From positions 18,750,501-18,814,500 of the forward strand of contig NC_069662.1 in the NCBI RefSeq assembly GCF_027244095.1: a stretch of 64,000 nucleotides of DNA, read 5' to 3'. Positions within the stretch are counted from its first letter, which is position 1; each line of letters opens with the position of its first letter. Origin of the DNA: Hemicordylus capensis. Taxonomy: Eukaryota; Chordata; Lepidosauria; Squamata; Cordylidae. The translations under genes and the position numbers were made by a program. The notes under the pieces were generated by a model. It was given only the letters and a program-made list of their open reading frames with translations. It was not told where the DNA came from and made no database searches. Of the stretch, positions 22,833 to 34,400 are shown in pieces.

Positions 22833-23122
22833 GCTCTCCTAAAGAACACAGGATGTCCAGCTCGCAACATCCCTTGTTCTCTAATCTGCTAGAATCTTCT
22901 CTTGTTTCAGGTGAGACATGTAATCTTCCTGACCTGACCCGAGGTCAGGAGTTCTTAAGTTTCAGAAACATGGGGTATGATGAATGAGACCACCTTTCCG
23001 GAGGCCATGGCACATCACTGTCTGCCCTAGAGAGGGAGAGAGAATCCCGTTAGGATCTCGTCCACAGTGGTTCCCTTTTTAATTGCATTTTTGAGGGGTA
23101 CTCATACTCTTATCCATTAGAT

Positions 23123-23263
23123 CAGGGGTTCCCAATGTGTGGCACTCTAGATGTTGCTGAATTTTAAAAACTTCCATCATTCCTGGCTACAATTTATTGT
23201 GGCTGGGGATGATGGGAGTTGTAATTCAGCAATATCTGGAGTACCATAGGTTGGGAACCCCTG
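23123..23263. mobile_element. Palindromic MITE
   Basis: Ends CAGGGGTTCCCAA and TTGGGAACCCCTG. Related by sequence to 28236-28313 and, more distantly, to 34422-34551 and 53577-53701 (all share an ATGTTGCTGAA or TTGTAGTTCA core). No clean target duplication seen. Confidence 0.65.
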
Positions 23264-23561
23264 GAATAGGAGGTTGCTTACGATATTGCACAAAGGCAAT
23301 GTCTGAAACACTGATGAGGAATCCTGGCTAGATTCAGACATACTAGATCCTGTTTCCTCCCACAGAACAGAAAGCAATAATGAAGTGGAAGTTTCTAATC
23401 AAAGGCACAGTAATCTGGAAAAGCTTCAATGCACACTGGATAGGGTGGCACTGGAATTTTTGTTTTTTAAACCACCACAGCTTAGATCTGAAGAAAGACA
23501 ATGCAGAAAACACTGGAATGAAAAGGCTGGTAATGACATCAGGGCTGTTCTCATGATTGGA

Positions 23562-23835
23562 ACTAGGGTAGCAGAATCCTCCTACCCTAGTTCAGGAGCT
23601 GTGCACGCTCCCAAGATCTGACTGTGTGTAAGATAAAAGCAAAGTCAGAGGTGGGGAGCTTATTCATCTGTCAAGCCCCAGCTGGGTAGGATGAGCATGC
23701 CTTACCCATCCTACCCAGTTGTGGCTTGACAGAGGACGGAGCAAGCTCCATCTCCAACCTTGCTTTTATGTAACACACAATCCAATATCAGGAGCACACA
23801 CAGTTCCCAAATTAGGGTAGGAGGCTTCCTTAACG
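23562..23835. mobile_element. Foldback MITE
   Basis: Left CCTCCTACCCTAGTTC pairs with right AATTAGGGTAGGAGG; the centre CTGTCAAGCCCCAGCTGGGT pairs with ACCCAGTTGTGGCTTGACAG. A related fragment lies at 28430-28545. Confidence 0.6.
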
Positions 23836-24209
23836 CTTTGCTAAATAATCAAACCCCAACACTCTGCAGTCACAGATGTGTAGATATTGGCTGCTGTCTA
23901 AACCTGAAACTTACTTGATGGGTGCATGTGGGAGAAAGAACTCCAGGAGCTATCCTCTCTTATTGTAAATGTGTCAAATTTTGGTTTTTCTTTTAAACCC
24001 GTGGTATAAAGATACTGCATTTGGCATGTTCATACTTAACATTGTTGCTTTCTGATAAAATTTGCCAGAAAAGCTGTAAGACTGAGGTGGTGGTCTTACT
24101 TTTAAAAGTACTCCTTAGCAGAATTTGAAAAAAATTAAAGTTGAAAAGGTTTCAGATTTGGAAATTGTGTGAATTGCAAATTTGGGTACACTTTCCTTCC
24201 AGCTTAAGT

Positions 24210-24762
24210 GAACAGAGAAGTAGTTCTGCTGGATCAGATCAAAGATCCACCTAGTTGAGCATCCTGTTCTCCACAGTAGCCAACCAGATGCTTTCAGGAA
24301 GTACACGCCTAGGGCATGAAGGCAGCAATTCCCTGCCCTCTCGCGGTTCCCCAGCAATGGTATTCAGTGGCATCTCACCCCAGAATCTGAAGGCTCCGTT
24401 TACCTATTATACCTAAAAACTGTTGATAGCCCTCTCATCCTCCATTAATTTGTCTAATCCAATTTTTAAGCCATCTTAGATAGTGGCTGTCACCACATCC
24501 TGTGGCAGTGAATCCCATAAGCCAATCATGAATTATATTAAGTACTTTTTTTCTCATCTGCTCCAGATCTACTGTTTATCAACTCTATTGGATGACCCTG
24601 AGTTGAAAAATATGATATTTCTCCACTTTCTCCACAACATGCATAATTTTATAAGACTCTATCATATCCCAGTGATCTTTTTTTCTAAAATAAACCGTCT
24701 AAAATATTTAGTCTTTCCTTATAAGGAGGAAAGATACTATGTCCTTATCCTCTAGCCCTCTT
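24210..24762 (-). mobile_element. CR1 LINE 3' fragment abutting GARIN5B stop
   Basis: In reverse complement, ends GTTGGCTACTGTGGAGAACA then GATCTGATCCAGCAGAAC. Collinear with 3592-4450. It begins within two bases of the GARIN5B stop codon, so the GARIN5B 3' UTR is CR1-derived at least at first. No AATAAA was seen for GARIN5B here. Confidence 0.65.
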
Positions 24763-25696
24763 CTATAATCCAGACCTGGCTGATGTGTCTTCAGGTGAAA
24801 GACTGCCAGACTGACTGGGAGGTCTAGTCACAGCTCTGGATGGACGATTGCTGGGCCTAGGAGAGGCATCAGCTGCTCTGGATTTCTGAGGAGACTTCCT
24901 CTTGCCTTCAGACTTGTCTTTCTTCTTCACATTTGTTAGCCACCCACCAGATTTTAAGAGGCTTGGTTTTTGCGTGTTGCTTGTCTTTGAGAAGCCAACT
25001 GCTTTAGAAACCGTATTAATCAGTGAGCGACCCACACCCACTGAAATACGGGATTTGGCGAGAAGGCCAGATATCTTTGAAAACTTGGATTTGTGGGAAA
25101 CAGCTCCAGACTCTGTGTGAGCTTCCCTGCTCTGCTGCTGGGCTCTTGTGGTCAATTCTTCAAATTCTGCAGTCTTTAATCTCTGCATAGAAGGACCAGG
25201 TGCTTCAGAAACTGTGATTCTCCCTGAGCGCCCCATAGCCACAGATTTGGTTTCTATTGCAGAGGGACCACCTGCTCCCTCAGAAATACGGGATTTCACG
25301 CTTGGGTCTTTTGGATCCTGTGTGCTGAGCTTCTGTGAGGGACCTGCCCTCACAGAAATACGGGATCTGTCAGGTGGTCTGCTGTGCTTCTGGGATTGTC
25401 CTGCTGCTCCAGAAGTGTCACCTCTATTGGAGGGTCTTGCATTTACCGCAGTGGCATTTGCCTCAGAGCCTCTTGCAGCTGTCAATGTCTGGATTGGTTG
25501 GTTTTCTGCTTCTGTCCCCAGCATAGCTCCTGTTTTGGAACCTGCATCCATCCCGGACATGCCAGCTCCGCTGAGTTCAGAAGAATCTCTCAGTTCGTGT
25601 GGCAAGAAGTTTCTCCCTGATGGACCTATCACACCTGAGATTGTCACATGCTTGGATGACTTGGAAGACACATCTGTGATCTCATCTTGTAGGACG

Positions 25697-25698
<2 letters not shown>
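24763..25698 (-). CDS. GARIN5B: GARIN5B terminal coding exon 8
   Basis: 936 bases, starting FVLQDEITDVSSKSS after a (CT)n-CAG acceptor and ending at a TAG at 24763-24765. Serine-rich, with recurring RISVG, GPS and KSRIS motifs like exon 6. It ends where a CR1 fragment begins. Confidence 0.8.
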
Positions 25699-25734
<36 letters not shown>

Positions 25735-28556
25735 TGGGTGGGTGGGTCGGTCAAAAAGGATAGGCCCAGAAGGCAAGTATGTTGACCAAAACGTGAATGC
25801 AGGTTGCCTATTTGCATTGTGTATTGTAAAAACTGTCCTGCAGGCACAACCTTCCCCATCAAGTGGTCAGGGCTTTAAAAAAAATGCTAGATATAGGTCA
25901 GTTCTTGAAATATAGGGGAGACAGAGGGAGGCCATAGCTACAGTTTTTAAAAGGCAATGGAGGAATGTTTGGTTAAAGTCAAGGGAAGTGTTCATGGATT
26001 TCATTAAAATGTCCGCTTACCTTTCCCTCGGTAATTCAACCACTGCCAAGCATCTTTGAAAGTTACACATCTGACCCACAAGCCATGCTGTCTAACCTCC
26101 AGTATGTTTGGACTTAGTAGCTAAAAGCACTCGATAGATGTTCAGAAGGCCCTACCTTTTTAGAGATACCCTAGCTCGGGGCAAGCAGATCAGGATCTAC
26201 TGGTAGGTGATATTCAATTGTTCAATAATGTCAGTAACATGAAGGCTTCCACCACCTGGTGCTGGAATTTGGACTGCTGGAATAAAGAAAGCTTGGGGTG
26301 GGGTGGGGGAACCAGGAGTGGATTTGTTGTTGTTGTTGTTGTTGTTGTTTTTGCTCAGGGTGAGGTGGGAATAAAGTTGTGGAAAGTGAAATGGGTGAGA
26401 GATTCTAGAGAGGGTATATAGTGGTGGGTAGGGGGAGAGAGAAGGTGGGGAGATAAAACCCTCACTTTTTCAATACAAAAGCCCCCTGTGTGGACAGAAC
26501 AAAAAGGAAGGGGAGAAGGTTGAAAGAGGGATTCTGTGTGGACAGCCCGTAGTGACTCCCAACAGTATTGATCACACTTCCTCATGCAGTAAGCCTCCCA
26601 TTAAAACACCTCAAAGTTGCCTCAGGCACACATTTCAGTTACACACATCAAATGTTGAATAATTATCAGTTGCTATACATAGATGTAGGACTCCACGGCA
26701 ACACTACATCTTGAGCGGAAAAAACTCTATTGGCTCATGCTGACATTGCAGCAGCCTCCCTCCTGCCAAGCAGGTGGGCAAGGAACGGCCAGTCTGAGCA
26801 TCCAGTACTGTGTAGCACATACTAGCCATCAGATGCCCGGGAAGAGCAACTCCAAAATGTGCCTCCTGCAGACATGTCCCCCCATAGATCTCTAGACTGG
26901 CCCCGCCTTCACCCTGTACCTTAGCTTCGTCCTTGTTTTTTGAGTCCTTTAATCTCTCCATAGATGAGGACAAAGCGGAATAGATAGTTACGAAGGTAAG
27001 GCTGCTTCTTTTTTTGGCTGCAAAGCAAATGGAGGGATTGTAAGGTGCATGGCTCCCAACCACATTCATACCAGCCAGGGGGTGCTGAGGGGAGCAGAGG
27101 GAGTGATTGTTCATCTAGCTGGAATTTCCCCCTACCTGAGCTCATAGCCGATTTCAGTTTACTTCTGGACGTGGTCGCCTGGTCCCTGGCAAGATATAAC
27201 TTATATTAGACTCTAATTTCCTCAGGGGGTTCAACATCAAGATTCAGATATCGGTTTTGTTTTATTTGCTAAGGTTCAAAATGGTTCCCAAGACAATGTA
27301 CCTTGCTCAGAATCCCAAGCATCAAAGTTTGTAATTAGAAACGTTATGCTTCCAGACCTCACAGTTGCAGAAAAAAGATGGGGAAATATTACAAAAGAAT
27401 TACAAATAGATCGGAAACAAGAAAGCCATTAAACACGACTCAAATTTGGGATGTTTTTCAACTTTAGAGGTTTCAGTGACCCCAAGATTTCTCAGGCTAG
27501 CTTAGATGTTAGTCTTATGGTGACATTTAATTTTAAAGAAAAAGTAGAAGTACAGGAAAGCACTAGAGCAGTGATCTTCATTATTTTTCAAGCAGGGGCT
27601 GCTTGGGCAAGAAGCCTTCAGTGTGGGAGCCATTTCCCACTGTGCTGACCCTGGCACAGTACTGCGCTTTTCTCAGTGCTGGGATGGCCCTCTAAGAGAG
27701 ATGGAGTCCTCTCTTAAGAGCTCTGTGGGGCAAGGGCTGGGAAGGACGACACTTCCCAGCATTCTGTGCACACTTTCCAAGATGTTGCAGGGGCTCAGGA
27801 GGGCTCAGTTTTTCTTAGGAGAGCACCCCTCCCCGTCCCAGCAGTTGGCAAAATGCAGCACTGCACAGCGAGAATGGTAGTCTCTTAGGGATAGGGCCAT
27901 AGGTCAATGGTAGAGCATCTCTGCATGCAGAAGGTTCCAGGTTCACTCCCTGGCAGCATCTCCAGGTAGGGCTGGGAAAGCCTCCTACCTACAACCTTGG
28001 AGAAGCTGCTGCTAGTCAGTATAGACAACACGATAGTAGACCACCAGACCAATGGTTTGATTCAGTATAAGGCAGCTTCCTTAGTTCCTATCTCATTTTG
28101 GTGCGGGGAGGAGAGCTGGTCTTGAGATAGTAAGCACTACTCAATTAGACCGACCAATGGGCTGAATCAGGATATGGCAGCCTCCTTGTTCCTATTCAGC
28201 TTTGGTTGAAGCTTCACACAGGCCCAATAAACTCGGCGTTCCCAACCTGTGGTACTCCAGATGTTGCTGAACTACAACTCCCATCACCCCCAGTCACATG
28301 ATGGGAACCCCTGCAATAAACAATTAGTCAGGGGGACACACCAAGGATTGACGGGGGCTGCCACTAGTCCCCGGGCCTTACATTGATGAACACTGCACTA
28401 GAGAGCTTTTCGCCCAACTTCATTAAAGAGCTAGGTAGGACAGAGCTCACTTCTTTCCTCTCCTACCTTGCTTTTTATGCACAGATGATCTGAAAATACA
28501 ACTCCTGAACTCTTGGGTAGGATGTGTCTCCTACCCTAATAATGATAGTGTGAAAA

Positions 28557-28592
<36 letters not shown>

Positions 28593-31415
28593 CATTCATA
28601 TATATATAAAACTATTTATCCCATTAGAAAATATATGGAAATATAATTCAAGGTGATAGGCTGTCACCTTGTCAGCTGATAATAGTTCCAGATGGAATGA
28701 CAAAGGCCTGGCTTATACATTACCTTAGGAAAGCGGCGGGAACTGTTTCCCTGTGGTTGGGTCTACATTTGGATGGAAGAGTCACGTGGATATAGTGAAC
28801 AACATGATTCCTTCCTTCCCTGGGGAAGTTTGTATGAAAAGGAACCAACATATCTCCACAGCCATGCAGTTCCACAAAACAGAATGACAGTGTTGTGGGG
28901 CTCTTCCATACAAATTGAGTGATGTGGGGCCCAGCCACAGGGAAGCAATTCCCACTTTCCTGAGGTAATGTATAAGCCAGACCTCCGTTGTCTCATCTGG
29001 AGCTGTTATCAGTTGACAAGGTGACAGTCAGTCACTTCAAACACCACAATAGGTAACATCCTTTTCTTCATTTGTTTGAGCATCTTTATCCCACAGATGT
29101 TAGCAGATCTCCCTGACTTTTGTCGGCTTGTTCAATTGGGCTTCAAAGCCAGCTCATCTGCTGATTCTCTTGCCTTGCCCAATCAGATTGCTGGGCCCAT
29201 TCCTCTAGCCCTAAACTCCCGACATCCTGTTGGAGATGGAGTTCTAGTGCATTGACCTTTTGCACCAACTATCCTAATGACCACTAGGGGCATTGAGAGT
29301 AGAGGTAGTTAGTGAAGGTCCCCTTACCTGTCCCTGCTTGCCTCTACTCTATGACCCCTACCTTGACTCCTTAGGTACTTACTGTCTTTCCTCTTAGAGA
29401 GCAGATGAAAACATCTCTCTCTTTTCCCCTACCTGTTCATTATGAAGCTGATAGGACAAGATCTTTCCTATCTTATTTATTTTATTTATTTTTTACATTT
29501 TATATCCCGCTCTTCCTCCAAGGAACCCAGAGCAGTGTACTACATACTTACATTTCTCCTAACAACAACCCTGTGAAGTAGGTTAGGCTGAGAGAGAAGT
29601 GACTGGCCCAGAATCACCCAGCAAGTGTCATGGCTGAATGGGGATTTGAACTCAGGTCTCCCCGGTCCTAGTCCAGCACTCTAACCACTACCCACGCTGG
29701 CTTTCCAACATCTTAAATGTACTTCACCAATAAATCTATTTAGTTTAGATTGTAAAACAATCTCCATGCATATTCTTTAAATAAATGCAACAACTAAACT
29801 CAGTACTCTACTCTGTAACTGGAGTGGGTAGCTTCTTTTGGCACTTTGCTAAATAATAATAATTATTATTTTATTATTATTTTACATTTTATATCCCGCC
29901 CTTCCTCCAAGGAGCCCAGAGCGGTGTACTACATACTTAGGTTTCTCCTCACAACAACAACCTTGTGAAGTAGGTTAGGCTGAGAGAGAAGTGACTGGCC
30001 CAGAGTCACCCAGTTAGTATCATGGCCGAACGAGAATTTGAACTCGGGTCTCCCCGGTCCTAGTCCAGCACTCTAACCACTACACCACGCTGGCTCTCGT
30101 TACAAACCCCAACACAGCCAGTTCACCCCACATACCCAGTTGATTCCTTTTTGTCTAGGGCACTGCTCGGCTCCCCTCTCTTCTCTCTGCCGGGTCTTGC
30201 CTTCGGCTTACTTCGTTTATCTGCTTCTGATGTTCGGCTTTGGGACCTGGTTTGAGCCGGGCTAACCATCTTGGAGGGCCCCACAGCCACAGTCCTCAAA
30301 CCTGGTTGGGAAGGCCCCATTGCGGCTGACACTGTTGTCTTGTGGAATTTTGACCCCCTGCTGCTTTTCCTTTTGGGGCTCCAAGAACGAGAGCGCTGCC
30401 CCTCTGGTGTGGGGCTCAAAGAAGTTGGCCGAGTCTCTGGCTTAGGAGGAGCAGCAGAGGTCCCATATTTCTCAGAAGCTTTAGATTTTACTGACAGCTC
30501 TCTAGATAAGAGTCTGTCTCCAGTCTCTGCAGCTCCCTTCTCCACCTCCTTCACAGCTTCCGAAGGCTTGGTTTTAACATCAGAGCCCTTGGTCCCCACT
30601 GAGGTTGCTCCAGATGGGCCAGCTGCCACCAACATGGGACCTGCAGCAGAAGGTTCACTGGCCACTGAACTATCATACACATCTGATGGGCCTACAGCCA
30701 CTGATCTTTGGGCACTGGTGGCTAATGGTGCTCTTGGAGAATCAGCTTTAGCTACACGATGACTTTGCTCCCTTGACATGCTGTGGGAGGCTGAGCCTTC
30801 TCGTGACGGAGGCCTGCGGGGGTTTGACCGACCTGCAGTTCTGTTCTGGGATTCTGTGGTGCGCTTTTCCCTGAGGTCCTGGCTGTCTTTTGGTAACAGA
30901 CTTTGGGCTTGTACCAATGATAAGAATTTTTGGCTCCTTTCTAATTTAACAGCGGTGGGTTCAGATTCTTCTGGTGTTTTGACACTGGGGTCTTTCTTCA
31001 CTTTTGAGACACTGGCATGTCCAACATCCCTCCTCTGGCTGCTTCCTCCGGCACTCAGCTGGCTACCTGGTTTGGAGGGACCAGCTGCTCTTGAGACGGT
31101 AGATGGCAGAGAAGGCCCAACACCCACGGACAGTGTACTGTGTTCTGAAGTCCCTACACCAGTTGAGACACAGGATCGTGTAGGAGAGCGGGCAGAAGCC
31201 CTTTTGGACTTGGATTGCTTCTTTGGTCTAGAGGCCTGAGTCTTTTCACTGGAAGTGTACTGCTGTTCAGGCTAAAGATAAAATGTCACAAGTTATATGG
31301 GAAATGGATTCCTAGGAGACAAGTGGGGGCGAGAATGCAATCGCCATACAGAAAAAACTGACCTGCCTATCTCCCTAATGTTACATCAGCAAACCAAAGA
31401 TCCTTCTTAAAATTT

Positions 31416-31447
<32 letters not shown>

Positions 31448-34400
31448 ACACACACACACACACACACAACACACACACACATTTTGACATCACTGAAAAA
31501 CAGTCTGGGCTTGAGAGAGAAAAAATTGTGCACACTGGGCTGGAAAAGAAAGGCTAACAGCTCTAATTCTAGGATTACAAGAGCATGAGGAAAAGTTCCT
31601 GTTTGTGGACCCCCCACTGCCCTCCTTCTAGGTCATCATTCCTTTCTCCCCTCATTGATGAACATTCTAAACCACCCAGTTCTCCTCCCCACTGTCCTCA
31701 AACTGCTCTATGCCCTCCCTTCTCCTATCATGTGTCGTCCAGCCACAAAATTTCTTCTGCCATAATAGCCAGGTCAGGAGAAAAAGTGGCTGACAAGGAC
31801 CACCACCTGTGGTAAACGTACCATTTGTCCCTAGGCTGTGCCAACCCCAGGCACTGGCTTCTCTCTGAGGTAATTGGGATTACAAATCTAGAGAAGGAGA
31901 AATATTGGTCTCTTTTTCAGTCCTTACCTCATTGGTGGAGAGTCCAAGTGTTCCTTGAGAACTGCATCCTCCAGACCCTTTTGGGATAAAAAGAAAAGAA
32001 AAGGCAGGATGGAGCAGGGCAGTGAAGACAGCAGAGGGGCCTGTTGGTGAGGAGGCGGCTTTTGTGAATAGTGAAAGAACTGGTGTTGAAAGGGACACAC
32101 ACAAACACAAACACACACCCTCCACCTACTTTCCTCTCCAGGGTGCTTTCCACATTAGACCCTGCAATGAGGTCACGTCCAGCTTTCCCTTTAACAGGGA
32201 TTCCCATATGTTGTTGACTACAGTTCCCAGAATCCCCAGCTGCAATGGCTTTTGCTTGGGGATTATGGCAGTTGTAGTCAACAGCATTTGGGAATCCCTG
32301 TTAGAGGGAACACTGGTCACATCGTATCTCGAAAGTGTGCTTCCACACTTCCTGCGTCGTGACACTGCAGTCCCTATGCGGACAGCAGGGTGCCGTTCAC
32401 ATTTCCAATGCCTTGTTTCAAATTTAATTGCTGCAATATAGAGCTAGGACGTCGTACATCCAGTGTAAAAAGGTTGCTGTTTCTTCGGGTTGTCAGTTTC
32501 CACGAGACTGCTCTCCCTGCTGTTTACATTTCGAATGCAACTTGCCTGAACGGAAGCATCTTGCTGCTGTTGAGCAGCTAGTCTGGAAAGCACCCTGGTG
32601 CTCAGCTGTGTCTAGGCCTCACAAGCTGCTTCACCACAGCAGGGGGGCCCATAGAGAGTTGTGCTGGCTGTGAGGCAGCTGCTTCCTGCGCACCTCGGTC
32701 ATATCCAGGAGCAGGACTTGGCCCTGGCCCTGAAGAGCTTCCATTCCTTACCTGGTTTTAGGATACTCTGCCTTGAAGCAATGGAAATACTCGGTCTGCA
32801 ATGGAAAAACCTAGATGAGAACTTGGCCAAACAACTATTCTTGCACAACCCCCACCATACATTGGCCAAACTAAAATGACTTTGGAGGTGCCAAATGGTG
32901 GCAATATCCTCATTCCTCGTAGTGGCATAACTAGCCAGAGTGACTGTGGCTGGAGTAAAGGTAGAATGTGCTGTTGAGTCAGTGTTGACTCCTGGCGACC
33001 ACAGAGCCCTGTGGTTGTCTTTGGTAGAATCCAGGAGAGGTTTACCGTTGCCCTCTCCTGCTCAGCATGAGATGATGCCTTTCAGCACCTTTCTATATTG
33101 CTGCTGCCTGATATAGGTGTTTCCCATAGTCTGGGAAACATACCAGCGGGGATTCGAACCGGCAACCTCTGGCTTGCTAGTCAAGTCATTTCCCTGCTGT
33201 GCCATTAAGTGGCTCATGGCTAGAGTACCTTCATAGAGACCTCCACACCTTTCTGCCTGAAATTTGGATGGGAAGTTCTCTCCCTCTCTCCCTCCCTCCC
33301 ACTCACACACTAACACACACCTAGAATCAGGGATCACTCAAAGACACTTATTGGCTGGAAATGTAGGGTGGACCAAAAAAAAGCCATACTTCAAGCAGTG
33401 CATATTTAATCTATGGCCATTGCTGCCACAAGAGGAAATGACCACTAGTTTTAAGGATATTTATATACTGCTTGTTTTCAACAAAAGGTTCACAAAGTAG
33501 TTTAACCCTTGAAAGAATGAACAAAAAGTTCACACAGCAGAAGGAATGTAGTTAGACTTGACCTCCATGGATTTGTCTATCAATGGCTCCTAGTCATGAT
33601 GTCTATAAATGCTGCCTCACAGGTTCACAGGCAGGATGCCTCTGAATGCCAGATGTAGGGGAGCAGCAGTGGAAAAGGCAAAAGCCTTCATCTTCTGCTT
33701 TCCAGAGGCATCTTGGTTGGCCATTGTGGGAAAGAGGCTGCTGGACTAGATGGGCCTCAGTCCTGATCTAGTAGTGCTCATATTAGGTTCTTATAGGTTG
33801 GAGAGAAAGATTACCTGGGTAGTTGCTAAGTAACCTCCAAGTGGTTCCTCCTCCCCCCTTTACCCTATAACTCCTGAAGTAGCTGTCCCAGTGCAAAATC
33901 ATGGCAGAAACATTTCCTCCCATCTGATCCTGTCTCCCCACTCCACAAAAATTATATATAGTAAAAGATAATTTCTCTATCTTCAAGCCATCTTCAAGCC
34001 AGCAGGTTTTCAGCTGGAGAGAGACAATAGTCTGAGATGTTCTTTTTGAAGAAAACGGAAAGTGTTATGTTAGAGGTATTCACCATCCTGGGGAGTAAAG
34101 GTCCCATGTGTGAAACAGGGACACCCCCCTGCCACAATGAGGCAGCACAGCAGGACTTGGTCGGCGGGGGGGGGGACTTGTTGCCTCGCACATGCACAAA
34201 CCTATCTATCCAGATAGTAAATGCTTCTGGATGAGTTTGAGAATATCTACAACCAGGACCATTATGAGATTCAACAATTTTAAGCTTTAAAAAAAACACA
34301 CATATGTAAACTCCTAGAGGGCATACACACTAACACAAAAAGAAGATGAAACACTTGCTTAAGAAGCTTGGACATGAATACAGCAAATAAAGAAGGAATA

